A DNA stretch of 38,403 bases from an uncultured Oscillospiraceae bacterium (GTDB lineage: Bacteria; Bacillota; Clostridia; Oscillospirales; Oscillospiraceae), in assembly GCA_949841355.1 (NCBI GenBank), contig CATKZP010000022.1:1-38403 (forward strand), in the 5' to 3' direction. Of the stretch, positions 1 to 8,852 are shown one piece after another. A program made the translations under genes and the position numbers. The notes below the pieces were generated by a model that made no database searches, was not told the DNA's origin, and worked only from the letters and a program-made list of their open reading frames with translations. Positions within the stretch are counted from its first letter, which is position 1. Each line of letters starts with the position of its first letter.

Positions 1-1
1 C

Positions 2-673
2 TCCCGCGAGGTGAAGGAGATCGGCCCCCAGCGCGATAAGATCCGGGGCTCCCGGGCTACGGGGGTGCTGCTGACGGAAAACAATGTGTTTGCCGTTTAT
101 AATGCTGGTGGGTCTGAGATAAAATGGGCACGTGAGGCCGAGCTGCGGCTGCGGGCGTTTCTTCAATACGATTTGTGTTTGCAACGGCTTTCAGAGCAGT
201 ATGGGAGTGCCAGACAGAGCGCGATCATCTTCGGAAACGATATGAAGCTGATGCCCGTGCTGATGGGAGTGGGCGGCGACCAACGCCATAAGTATTTTGT
301 GGTGGAGAAAGACTACCGCCGCTTTTATTATTTGACAAACGACCACCACGGGGAGGTCATTTTGCGGCTGCTTTGTGAGCCAGATAAAAAAGCTGCGATA
401 GATAATATTTTGTTGGAGGGGCTGTCCGAAGCCCAGCGATACGGCCGTGTGGAGAGTGACGCTGTGGACGGGGAATGCCTGGTGCTGTTCGGCTACACCT
501 GCGATATGCCCCGGATCAGGCGGTTCAATATTGGCTTGAGGGCGAACAGATTAAGGGGAATACTGTACTGCTTCAAGTTTCAGGAGGAGGCATTAAGACA
601 GATCTGCGGGCCAAATGTGGAGATACAGTGTATGGACTTTATGGCGGTTGAGGCCCTTTTACGATGTGATTGA
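2..673 (+). CDS. Unrecognised protein, 3' part (5' end outside window)
   Basis: The reading frame is open from the first bases of the window to a TGA stop at 671-673, giving about 223 residues. A GTG at 11 could be a start, but no ribosome binding site can be seen before it and the frame continues upstream, so I treat the gene as 5'-truncated by the window. The protein is soluble, with no signal peptide or membrane segment. It is rich in charged and aromatic residues (for example YFVVEKDYRRFYYLTND near residue 100). I recognise no catalytic motif and cannot name the family. The SLH remnant and the lack of an operon partner downstream suggest this end of the window is a degraded accessory region. 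The function is unknown. Confidence 0.5.
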   Translation, partial: SREVKEIGPQRDKIRGSRATGVLLTENNVFAVYNAGGSEIKWAREAELRLRAFLQYDLCLQRLSEQYGSARQSAIIFGNDMKLMPVLMGVGGDQRHKYFVVEKDYRRFYYLTNDHHGEVILRLLCEPDKKAAIDNILLEGLSEAQRYGRVESDAVDGECLVLFGYTCDMPRIRRFNIGLRANRLRGILYCFKFQEEALRQICGPNVEIQCMDFMAVEALLRCD

Positions 674-879
674 CAGACCATCCCACATATTTATTTAACA
701 GCCAAAAGCTCAAAGAATGCAGTGGTTTTGAGGGTAAGCTCGCTTGACAGGCTGGAACGGGGCAAAGTATTGTTATGCCTCGCTTTCTTTTTCCAATGCA
801 ATGGACACAAAATTATGTGGTCTTTAAGCTGTGCCATTATGGGTAATGATAATCGCTGCCGTTTGTTCATAAATATGAC

Positions 880-1246
880 CATTCCTTTCCGCTACGCTGC
901 AAGGTATGCCAACGCCGTGGCCACGCTGGTAAAGGCCGGGATCGCCAAGGGCACCGGCTCTGGCCGCTTCCAGCCGGAGAGCACTGTCACAACCGCTCAG
1001 CTGGCTGTATTCCTGGGCCGCCTGGACGGCGCAAAGGTGGATAACAGCATCTCCGTGGCCGGGTTGGTAACAGACGGATGGCTGGCTGGGGCCGGTCAGT
1101 ATGATGCGCTGGACAAAGATCAGGTGAACGCGGTTTTGTCCGCCTACTGCCAGTCCAAAGGAACCGGGGCCGTGGCTGCTAAGAGTGCCAACCAGGGCGA
1201 CGTAGCGGTGGCGCTGGATACTATTCGAGCTGCAATTAACTCATAA
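880..1246 (+). pseudogene. Remnant of an SLH-domain surface protein
   Basis: From about residue 55 of an open frame that begins at 722, the translation matches one S-layer homology repeat: YANAVATLVKAGIAKGTGSG, then FQPESTVTTAQLAVFLGRL. SLH domains anchor surface proteins to secondary cell-wall polymers, normally as three repeats plus a signal peptide. Here only one clear repeat is visible, followed by about 60 residues of weaker similarity ending at a TAA. The preceding 722-880 stretch is of different composition and shows no signal peptide, so the frame looks like the 3' tail of a larger gene fused to unrelated DNA. A 22-codon frame at 1268-1336 (MTLRELLLHYKALSSEKYL...) may be another scrap. 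I call this a decayed fragment, although a small secreted protein is not excluded. Confidence 0.45.
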
Positions 1247-1364
1247 TGGCCGCTCACATAGCATCATATGACCCTGCGTGAGCTGCTGCTTCACTATAAG
1301 GCCCTGTCAAGCGAGAAGTATTTACGGCGAAGCTGAATAGGTACATCAAGTAAGCCATATGAAG

Positions 1365-1401
1365 CCACTGGCGGCGGGATGCTATATCCCGCCGCCAGTG
1401 G
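1365..1401. terminator. Perfect 16-bp hairpin between convergent transcripts
   Basis: A perfect 16-base inverted repeat (left arm 1365-1380, right arm 1386-1401) with a 5-base loop GCTAT is followed on the + strand by TTGTTTA. It lies just downstream of the stop of the leftward GH78 gene and downstream of the SLH remnant. It could therefore end transcription from both sides; the T-run is better on the + strand. Confidence 0.7.
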
Positions 1402-1451
1402 TTGTTTATCAGGCAATCAGAGCCTGATTTGTCCCGCTCTCCTGTTCAAGC

Positions 1452-3416
1452 CTATCTGTCATCCGCCCAAGCCGCAAAAAAAGGTGTGCCCGGCGTCAGC
1501 TCATGCTGGACGTCCCCGGACAGAAGTATGCCTCCTGCCCGGTTGGTCTCCACGGTGAGCCGCATGCCGTCCCAAGCCAGCCGGACGAAGCCGTCCCTGC
1601 CGTCCACCGGGAAGGTGCAGTCCAAGGCCGTGAAATGTTCCAGCCGGGGCTCGATCACAAAGCCGGCCCCTTCCCGGCGCAGGCCCGCGAAATACCGCCC
1701 CAGGAAGTAGATGGGGCTGGCCGCCCAGGCGTGGCACAGGCTCTTGCCGAACCGGTCGCCGTACATATCGTACTGGGCGGTCCCCGTCACAGAGGGGTCA
1801 AATTCCTCCCAGAAGGTCACCGCCCCCCGCTCCAGCATACCGCCCCAATAGCTCCGCAGCCGCTCCATCACCTGGTCCAGCCGCCCGCTGTCCGCCAGCA
1901 CGTCCAGCTCAAAGAACTGGAAGTAGGGGGTGGTGATGGGGGGCACCGCCGGATTGTCGATGACGTTTTTCAGAATCAGCGCCCGCCTGTCCGCGTCCGC
2001 GATCCCAAAGCGCGCCGCCAGCAGGTTGGTCTGCCGGGACACGTGCCGCCGCCCGGAGGTGAAGGAGTCCACATAGGCCCCAAGCGCCCCATCCCAATAG
2101 CATTCGTCGATCCGCGCCGCCAGCGCCTCCCGGCGGGCGCGGTACTCCCTGCCGTCCAGCCCCAGGGCCTCCGCCAGCTCCGCCGCCGCCCCCCAGCAGG
2201 CGCACAGCAGCACCTGCTCCGGGGCGAAGGGGCCGTCCTTATCCAGCTCCGCCCAGTCGATGAACACCCAGTCCCCCTCCCCGGCGGTGAGGAAGCCGGA
2301 ATCGTCCGTCTGCGCCCGGCAGAACTCCAGCAGGGACGCCGCTTTGGGCCAGATCAGCGCCAAAAAGTCCCGGTCACCGTAGGTGTCAAAATGCTCCTTC
2401 ACCCCCAGCAGCCACAGCAGAGAGTAGTCCATAATGGTGTTGATGTGGCCCGTCATGGGGTCGTTTCCCCGCAGGGCCAGCAGGGTGCGCTGCTCCACGC
2501 CGGGATCGGCCAGCAGGTACTGGTTGACGAACAGGCTCTGGTAGGCGTCCCCGGACCAGATCCACTTGTCCCGCTTCACCCCGTCGATGAAGAAGATGCC
2601 CGTGCACAGCCGGAAGGTGTGCTCCGCCACCGCCCAAATTCGGTCCAGCAGGGGATCGCCGCAGCGAAACGCCGCCCGAACCGGGATATCCACAAACTGG
2701 TGGATGGCGGTCAGCCCCACCTCCTCCCCGGGGATGAAGGCGAAGCGCACCGCGCACCGGGGCGTCTCCCCCGTTGACCGGTCAAGGGCCCAGCTATAGT
2801 AGCAGTGTTCCTTGTCCAGCGCCTCGTCCCGGGACTCGCCGCAGTAGATCCGCATATCCGCCAGCCGCTCCCGCGGGGCCTCTACCCGGAGGACGGCGGT
2901 GAGTTCCGTCTCAAACTCATAGAGCACACCGTCGCCGATACGCTCCGCCTTCACCGGCCGGTATCGTTCCTCACTGTATTCCCACCGGGCGGGGTCCTGA
3001 TCCGGCCGGGTGAAATAGGGGCTGCACCCGGCGGGGACCGGGGGCTGGGCGTAGTCCTCCGCCATCCAACCCCCATCCGAGCGGATCACGTCCCCTTCCA
3101 CATACACGCAGGGGAAGGCGTCGATCCGGGCGGCGTGAATGGAGATCTGCACATGCCCTTTTGGGCAGACGATCCGCTGCCCAAAGGGGTATTTTTTCTC
3201 CCCCGCCAGCACAAAGCCCACCGCCTTGCTGACTACGCGGAACTCCGTGTCCCGCTCCAGGCAGTATTCCCGCCGGAACACCACCCGGTTCCGGAAGCCG
3301 TCGCTTTTCCAGAAGGCGGGCCAGCCGTACCCCCGTTCCACCCGGCTGAAATCCTGCTCCATCCGATGGTAGAGCTCAAAATCCCCTGGATACCACAGCC
3401 AAAACTGCTCCGTCAT
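1452..3416 (-). CDS. Alpha-L-rhamnosidase-like glycoside hydrolase (GH78), cytosolic
   Basis: This is a 654-residue protein of the GH78 (alpha/alpha)6-barrel type, which removes terminal alpha-L-rhamnose from glycans by inversion. The usual GH78 signature of a conserved acidic loop followed by an aromatic-rich stretch is seen in FIDGVKRDKWIWSGDAYQ (about residues 275-292), and a second conserved acidic stretch in GEGDWVFIDWAELDKDG. N-terminal beta-sandwich domains precede the barrel. There is no signal peptide, so it should act in the cytosol on imported oligosaccharides. I chose ATG 3416 because GGAGG lies 8 bases upstream; the in-frame TTG two codons earlier would be too close. It is the last gene of a leftward operon, about 70 bases after the GH2 gene. 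The substrate specificity is inferred from family and from the rha genes at 21226-25961. Confidence 0.85.
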   Translation of the reverse strand: MTEQFWLWYPGDFELYHRMEQDFSRVERGYGWPAFWKSDGFRNRVVFRREYCLERDTEFRVVSKAVGFVLAGEKKYPFGQRIVCPKGHVQISIHAARIDAFPCVYVEGDVIRSDGGWMAEDYAQPPVPAGCSPYFTRPDQDPARWEYSEERYRPVKAERIGDGVLYEFETELTAVLRVEAPRERLADMRIYCGESRDEALDKEHCYYSWALDRSTGETPRCAVRFAFIPGEEVGLTAIHQFVDIPVRAAFRCGDPLLDRIWAVAEHTFRLCTGIFFIDGVKRDKWIWSGDAYQSLFVNQYLLADPGVEQRTLLALRGNDPMTGHINTIMDYSLLWLLGVKEHFDTYGDRDFLALIWPKAASLLEFCRAQTDDSGFLTAGEGDWVFIDWAELDKDGPFAPEQVLLCACWGAAAELAEALGLDGREYRARREALAARIDECYWDGALGAYVDSFTSGRRHVSRQTNLLAARFGIADADRRALILKNVIDNPAVPPITTPYFQFFELDVLADSGRLDQVMERLRSYWGGMLERGAVTFWEEFDPSVTGTAQYDMYGDRFGKSLCHAWAASPIYFLGRYFAGLRREGAGFVIEPRLEHFTALDCTFPVDGRDGFVRLAWDGMRLTVETNRAGGILLSGDVQHELTPGTPFFAAWADDR

Positions 3417-3485
3417 GTCCAAATCCTCCCCCTCTGTTGTTAGGCGGGAAGGGCGCCGCCCTCCCCGCCTGTTTTGCTCAGCTTA

Positions 3486-5882
3486 TCACAGTTGGCACGG
3501 AATATCAACCGTATGGGCTCCGGCCTCGTCCGTCACCGTCACCCGCACCGGGCCGCTGCCGTCCGAGCGGACGATGGCCATGGCCTCGCCGTAATAGGTG
3601 GGGGTGCTGTCCTGGGCGTAGTTCCCTTCCACGTAGGCGTTGGCGCTGCCCAGCCCCTCCAGCGTGCCGCCCTCCACCGACACCTTCAGGGTGTGCTTCT
3701 CCATGGGCTTCCACACGCCTTGTCCGTCAGTATAGCGCAGCCAGACGAAGGCCAGCCCCTCCGGCTTCACGGACTTCTCCTCCGGAGTGATGCGCAGCTC
3801 CGTCTCCGCCCCGGCGGTGGACAGGCGGTACCGCCCGATCTCCTTCCCGGCGCTGTCATAAGACACCGCCGTCACCTCGCCGTCCCGGTACACGGTCTTG
3901 AATACCGCCCGGCAGGTGTTCTTCAGCCGCTTCTTCCCCACGGACCGCCCGTTCACCAGCAGCTCCACCGTGTGGGCGCGGGCGTATACCTCCACCGCCG
4001 CGGGCATTCCGGCGCAGCCCCGCCACGACCAGCTCTCCAGCGCCTTGGTGAGCTGCCAGCCGGTGAGCTGGAGCTTTTCTGTCTGGTACACCGGGTCAAC
4101 AGCAATAAACGGCCCCGCCTCCTGCTCGAAAGCCACCCGGGTGTAGGCCGCCTCCGCCCGGGGCTTGCCCAGCAGGTCCACCCGGCCGTTCCCGCCGGTC
4201 ATCCGGCGGCAGGGCTCGCCATCGAATTTGTAGTCGGAGTACTCGGCGCAGCCTTCCCCGGTCTCACCGATGTAGTCCATCCCCGCCCACACGAAGTCAC
4301 CGATGATCCTGGGATTCTGCTTGGCCATCTCCCAGAAGGCGTAGGCGTCCTTGCAGAAGGTCTCGCTGCCCAAAATCAGCCGCCGGGGGTACTTGCGCAG
4401 ATCCTTCTTATAGCGGAACAGCCCATAGTTATAGCCCGCGATGTCCATATTGGCAAAGGCGTCCCGGGTTTTCCAGTCGCAGGGTGGCAGGGTGGCCCCG
4501 GTCTTCATGAACCAGTCTCCCATGAGGCAGGCCAGGGTATTGTAGAACTCGCTGCCCACCGGCTTCTTTTTGGGATCCTTCCTGGGCTTCTCGGCCTGGG
4601 CGGCGGCCTTCTCCGCTTTGTCGTCGCTGTACACACCCATGCCCATGGAACTGAGGAAGTTAAAGAAGATATTGATGCCGCAGGTGATGGGCCGGGTGCC
4701 GTCCACCTCGTGGAGCCAGCGGGTCATGTCCCCGGTGAGGGCGATGCCCTTGGGCTGGGCGGTCTCCGCCACCTCGTTGCCGGTGGAGTACATGATGACA
4801 CAGGGGTGGTTGAAGTCCTTGTCCGCCATGTCCTCCAGATCCCGCTTCCACCACTCCATGAAGTACTCCACATAGTCGTACTTGGTCTTGTGGATGTACC
4901 AGTGATCCACGTACTCGTCCATCATCAGCATACCCAGCCGGTCGCAGGCGTCCAGCAGCGCCTTGGAACATGGGTAGTGGGAGGAGCGCAAGGCGTTGTA
5001 GCCGTTCTCCATCAAAAGCCGCACCCGGCGTTCCTCCGCCTCCGGGAAGGAACAGGCGCCCAGCAGGCCGTTGTCGTGGTGGACGCAGGCCCCCCGGAGG
5101 ATCACCCGCTTTCCGTTGATGGTCAGGCCGTCCTCCGGCCCCCAGGCCAGGGTGCGCACACCGAAAGCTGTCTCCGCCTCGTCCCCCTCGAAGGAGGCCC
5201 GGCAGCGGTACAGGTTTGGGCTGTCGCAGTCCCATAGCTTCACCTCGGGGACAGTGAGGGTGAACACCGCCCGCCCGTCCTCGGAGCGTCCGGCGGCGGA
5301 GCAGACCGGGGCCGTCCCGTCCGCCTCAAAAATATCCACCGACACCGGGCCGGGGCGGGAAGTGCGGACGCTGACCTCGATCTTACCCGTTTTGTAATCC
5401 AGGGTGCGCACCCGCAGGCCGTTCACCGGGATGTGGTCCTCCCCGGCCTGCCACAGCCACACCGGTCGGTAAATCCCCGTGCCCGAGTACCAGCGGGAGT
5501 TGGGCTGGTCGGCGTTGCGGGCGGTCACCCGCAGCTCGTTCTCCTCCCCATAGCGGAGATGGGGCGCGAGATCCACATAGAAATTGGTATACCCGTAGGG
5601 CCGGAAAAAGACCTTCTCCCCGTTGAGCCACACCTCCGCGTTGTGGTACACCCCCTCGAACTCCAGCAGCAGCGCCTGTCCCCGCCACTCCTCCGGGACG
5701 ATAAATCGCTTTGTGTATTCATAGTCCCCGCCGGCGAACCAGCCGGTATTGTTCTCCCCAGCGCTGTCGTTGGCACGGGGCTCTGCGCGCATGGCGTCGT
5801 GGGGCAGGGTGACGGGATAGGGCTCTCCCGCCCGGGTCAGAGGGCGGCAGAGCCAGCCCTTGTTGAAGTCCAGCTTTTTCAT
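3486..5882 (-). CDS. Glycoside hydrolase family 2, beta-galactosidase-like, cytosolic
   Basis: This 798-residue GH2 enzyme has the family layout: an N-terminal sugar-binding jelly roll (LPHDAMRAEP... RWYSGTGIYRPVWL near residues 25-145), an immunoglobulin-like linker, and a TIM barrel starting near NGKRVILRGACVHHDN (residue 256). The likely acid/base is Glu370 in STGNEVAE and the nucleophile is Glu507 in LILGSETFCKD. The C-terminal 250 residues look like the DUF4982 and Ig/invasin-like beta domains common in Clostridia and Bacteroides homologues. There is no signal peptide. The start ATG has AAGGAG upstream. GH2 members cleave beta-galactosides, beta-mannosides, beta-glucuronides or alpha-L-arabinosides; the motifs here fit the galactosidase branch best but do not settle it. 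The gene follows the exported SGNH-repeat gene by 12 bases, so they are probably co-transcribed. Confidence 0.88.
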   Translation of the reverse strand: MKKLDFNKGWLCRPLTRAGEPYPVTLPHDAMRAEPRANDSAGENNTGWFAGGDYEYTKRFIVPEEWRGQALLLEFEGVYHNAEVWLNGEKVFFRPYGYTNFYVDLAPHLRYGEENELRVTARNADQPNSRWYSGTGIYRPVWLWQAGEDHIPVNGLRVRTLDYKTGKIEVSVRTSRPGPVSVDIFEADGTAPVCSAAGRSEDGRAVFTLTVPEVKLWDCDSPNLYRCRASFEGDEAETAFGVRTLAWGPEDGLTINGKRVILRGACVHHDNGLLGACSFPEAEERRVRLLMENGYNALRSSHYPCSKALLDACDRLGMLMMDEYVDHWYIHKTKYDYVEYFMEWWKRDLEDMADKDFNHPCVIMYSTGNEVAETAQPKGIALTGDMTRWLHEVDGTRPITCGINIFFNFLSSMGMGVYSDDKAEKAAAQAEKPRKDPKKKPVGSEFYNTLACLMGDWFMKTGATLPPCDWKTRDAFANMDIAGYNYGLFRYKKDLRKYPRRLILGSETFCKDAYAFWEMAKQNPRIIGDFVWAGMDYIGETGEGCAEYSDYKFDGEPCRRMTGGNGRVDLLGKPRAEAAYTRVAFEQEAGPFIAVDPVYQTEKLQLTGWQLTKALESWSWRGCAGMPAAVEVYARAHTVELLVNGRSVGKKRLKNTCRAVFKTVYRDGEVTAVSYDSAGKEIGRYRLSTAGAETELRITPEEKSVKPEGLAFVWLRYTDGQGVWKPMEKHTLKVSVEGGTLEGLGSANAYVEGNYAQDSTPTYYGEAMAIVRSDGSGPVRVTVTDEAGAHTVDIPCQL

Positions 5883-5894
5883 GTCCGTTTCTCC

Positions 5895-8834
5895 TTACGT
5901 CGTGTTCAGGTACGGGCGCAGATCGTCAATCACCCGCAGGGTGCGGATGGCCGCGCCCTCGCTGCTCAGATGGCTGTCGATGAGGTAGAAGTAGTTGCCG
6001 GCGTACAGGCTGTCCTCAATGTCCGAGATCACCGGGACGCACAGGTGCTGTGTCAGGTATTCGTGGATCTCCCGCCGGGCGGCGGGGGTGCTGTCCCCGG
6101 TGAGGGAATTGCGGTTCCTGGGGGTGTAGGTGAAGTACGCTTCGATCCCCCCGTCCAGGAACCGCCGGTACACCCCGTTCAGCGCCTCCACCCGCTCCGG
6201 GGTGATGTTTGCCGTGGTGTAGTCCGCGATGTTGTGCCGCAGGCACACGTCCCGCTCCCCGTTGGGCCGGGGCAGGATCAAGTCGCCGTACTGGTTGTAG
6301 GTGGCGAAGGCATAGCGGTTTCCGTCGTCGTCATAGGACGCGGGGCTCTCGCCGTAATTGCGCCCCGCCATCCCCCGGCGGGCGGCGAGATACGCCCCCA
6401 GGCTGTCGAACACCCCGGCGTACTCCCGCAGATCCAGCAGGGCGGCCGCGTCGTAGTTGGATTCCATCATGGCCCAGAAGGGGGCGTCCAAGCGGTGGTC
6501 GGCGCAGAACTGCTCCGCCGCGGCGTCGAACTCCGGCGCGGACAGCAGCACGTCCCCCTCCTCCATCAGCCCCCGGATCAGCTCCAGCTGGGGCAGGGCG
6601 TTGGCGTAGGCGTACACCCCCATGTTGGCGGGCACATAGTCCGGAAAGGCGTCGGCCAGGGCGGCGCTGTCATAGCCGTACCGCCCCGACGAGCCGGAGG
6701 CCAGCACCAGCTTTTTCCGGCCCTTCAGCGAGAGCAGCCAGTCGTATTTGTCGGAGAAGGTGTCGAAATAGCTGCCGCTGTATACGGGGCTTGTGGCGGC
6801 GTTGACCCGGAGGGTTTTCAGCCCCCGGCAGTCCTGGAAGCAGGCGTCGGAGATCTCCCGCAGGGAGTCAAACAGGATGATCTCCCCCACCGCGCAGCTC
6901 TGGAAGGCCCCCGGCTCCACCGTGTAAAGCGTGGAGGGCAGCACCAGCGTCTCAAAGCTCCCGTCCCGGAAGGCCCCGGCGCAAACGCCCCGCACGGGCG
7001 CGCCGCCCAGCTCCTCGGGTACCACGCACCGGGACGACGCGCCGGAGTACCCGGTGATCCACGCCTGCTCCCCCCGGAGCTCCCAGGCAAACTCCTCCTC
7101 CGGGGAAGCCTCGGCCCACTGGGCGTAGAGCACCAGCCCCTCCCGGCGCTCCGTCCGGCTGCCCAGGCCGATTCCCTCCCCGCTGCCGTCCCCGGCGGTG
7201 TTCCAGCCGGTGAGGACGTATCCCGTCCGCTGGAAATAGCCCGTCCCCTGGGCGGTATTCACCCGCAGGTGGGCGTTGTCCACGGCCAGCTCCACGCTGT
7301 CCCCCGCCCAACTTTTCAGCGTCCCGCCGTTCCCATCATAGCGGATGGACGGCCCGGACACAACAGGCGGCGCGGAGGGCGCGGCGCTTGGTTCAGGGGG
7401 GCGGGCCGTCTGACCACCGTCCTCCCGGAGTCGGTCAGCGTGCACCGCCCAGAAGTAGTTGGTAGCGTAGGCGCTCAGCCGCCCGGCGGGGACGTACATC
7501 AGAGCGTCCGTCCCATCCAGCAGCCCCGGCCCCACGGCACACTTCTCTGGGGCGGGCTGGGCCAGCACCAGCCGCTCCAAGGCGGTACAGCCGTCAAAGG
7601 AGCCGTCTTCCAGTCCCCGGAGATTGCCCTGCACGACGATCTCCCGGATGCAGGTGTTCCCGGCGAACACCGACCGCTCCAGGCCGACCACAGGCGTCCC
7701 GTTATGGCTCACGGGCAGGGTGAGGCTTTCCCGATCCGCCCCCTCCGCCGTCAAGCCGGTCAGCCGCAGGCCGTCCCCGGCGTCCTCGTAGAGGAAGCAA
7801 TCCCCGTCCCGGTTGTCGCCCTCCGGCGTCCCCGCCCCCGCCATAGGGGGAAGCTCCGGCAGGGGTATGTCCACCGGGCCGGGTACATCCAGCGCCGCTT
7901 TCAGCTCCCCGGCCAGGATGGCGGTGTTCACCACCGCGCCGGAGGCGTTCAGGTGGAAATTGGTGTCGAAAAACCAGCCCGCGTTCAGCACCGCCCGGGT
8001 GGGATCCCCCAGAACGGGGCAGTCCAGCCGGGCCTCCAGGGCCTCCGCATAGCTCCCCAGCCGCTCCAGCTCGCCGTCCCTCAGGGCGGCGGCATTCATG
8101 GGGCAAAAGCGGTAGTAGAGGGCTACGCCGTTCTCCCCGCACCACCGGGCAAAGGCGTTCACCGCGTCGAAAAAGTCCTCCCCGGGCAACTCCGGATCAA
8201 AGGAGATGGGCAGGTTGGGGTCGAAGCCGCCGGCCATCACGTTCCTCTCCCGACCGGGGCAGTCCATGTCCCCCCAGGCGTTGAAGGACGAGCGGGCGTA
8301 CACCCCCTCCCCCGCCGGGGCGGCCTTGTCCCGGCACAGCCGGGCCTTGTCCCCGGCGAAGGCGGGGAAGGCCCCCGCCATGGGCCCCCAGCGCCTGCCG
8401 TCCAGGGCGGATAGCAGCTCCGGCCTGCCGTCGGCGGCCTGCCACATGGAGGGGGCGTGGAAAAAGTCGGACAGGGTCTGCCCGCTCTGCTCCGGGGTGA
8501 AGACCACCACATCCCCCGGCCGCAGTAGGGGCCTGATCAGCTCCAGGGTGACGGTGGTGCCCAGCCCGGCGTACAGGCCGAAGTTCACCGCCGAATACCC
8601 CGGCAACTCCTGCTCCAGCAGATCACAGCGCACCCCAAAGGCCGCGCCGCTCCCCCCGGCGATGACGATCCGGGGGCCGGGGGCGGTGGACAGGGCGTCC
8701 CACTTGTCCTGGAGGCCCGCCAGGTAGGTCTGATCGTACTGGACGGGCAGGGCGAAGGCGAACACGCCCAGCGCCCCGGGCACGGACAGGATCACCAGCA
8801 GGCACGCCGCCAGCCGCAACAGCTTGGAGCGCAC
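5895..8834 (-). CDS. Exported double SGNH-like protein with leucine-rich and InlB B-type repeats
   Basis: This 979-residue protein has one N-terminal membrane or signal segment (about residues 5-30). Domain order as I read it: SGNH/AlgX-like domain 1 (50-320; Ser62 in IAGGSGAAFG, Asp290/His294 in DTNFHLNASGA), a BspA-type leucine-rich stretch (355-450), a Pro/Ala linker (475-495), an InlB B-repeat (RYDGNGGTL to LYAQW, 498-573), a second leucine-rich stretch (585-680), and SGNH-like domain 2 (700-979; Ser715 in LASGSSGRYGYDS, Asp953/His955 in LIDSHLSSEGA). Both SGNH halves therefore keep a serine and a C-terminal Asp/His pair. The gene lies 18 bases after an MBOAT acyltransferase. MBOAT plus SGNH pairs (AlgI/AlgX, DltB/DltD, PatA/PatB logic) transfer acyl groups to extracellular polymers, which is the inferred role here. 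The start is GTG, with a purine-rich stretch upstream. The repeat-inserted tandem arrangement is unusual. Confidence 0.72.
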   Translation of the reverse strand: MRSKLLRLAACLLVILSVPGALGVFAFALPVQYDQTYLAGLQDKWDALSTAPGPRIVIAGGSGAAFGVRCDLLEQELPGYSAVNFGLYAGLGTTVTLELIRPLLRPGDVVVFTPEQSGQTLSDFFHAPSMWQAADGRPELLSALDGRRWGPMAGAFPAFAGDKARLCRDKAAPAGEGVYARSSFNAWGDMDCPGRERNVMAGGFDPNLPISFDPELPGEDFFDAVNAFARWCGENGVALYYRFCPMNAAALRDGELERLGSYAEALEARLDCPVLGDPTRAVLNAGWFFDTNFHLNASGAVVNTAILAGELKAALDVPGPVDIPLPELPPMAGAGTPEGDNRDGDCFLYEDAGDGLRLTGLTAEGADRESLTLPVSHNGTPVVGLERSVFAGNTCIREIVVQGNLRGLEDGSFDGCTALERLVLAQPAPEKCAVGPGLLDGTDALMYVPAGRLSAYATNYFWAVHADRLREDGGQTARPPEPSAAPSAPPVVSGPSIRYDGNGGTLKSWAGDSVELAVDNAHLRVNTAQGTGYFQRTGYVLTGWNTAGDGSGEGIGLGSRTERREGLVLYAQWAEASPEEEFAWELRGEQAWITGYSGASSRCVVPEELGGAPVRGVCAGAFRDGSFETLVLPSTLYTVEPGAFQSCAVGEIILFDSLREISDACFQDCRGLKTLRVNAATSPVYSGSYFDTFSDKYDWLLSLKGRKKLVLASGSSGRYGYDSAALADAFPDYVPANMGVYAYANALPQLELIRGLMEEGDVLLSAPEFDAAAEQFCADHRLDAPFWAMMESNYDAAALLDLREYAGVFDSLGAYLAARRGMAGRNYGESPASYDDDGNRYAFATYNQYGDLILPRPNGERDVCLRHNIADYTTANITPERVEALNGVYRRFLDGGIEAYFTYTPRNRNSLTGDSTPAARREIHEYLTQHLCVPVISDIEDSLYAGNYFYLIDSHLSSEGAAIRTLRVIDDLRPYLNTT

Positions 8835-8852
8835 CGCCCCCGCCCCCTCTCG

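Noticed and set aside
3474..5237. 587-codon plus-strand frame opposite the GH2 gene
   Set aside because: It is a shadow of the GH2 gene with no motif; the GH2 catalytic motifs on the minus strand are clear.
5433..8414. 993-codon open frame on the plus strand
   Set aside because: It crosses the boundary of two clear minus-strand genes (GH2 and SGNH-repeat), is Pro/Gly/Arg-rich and has no ribosome binding site or motif.
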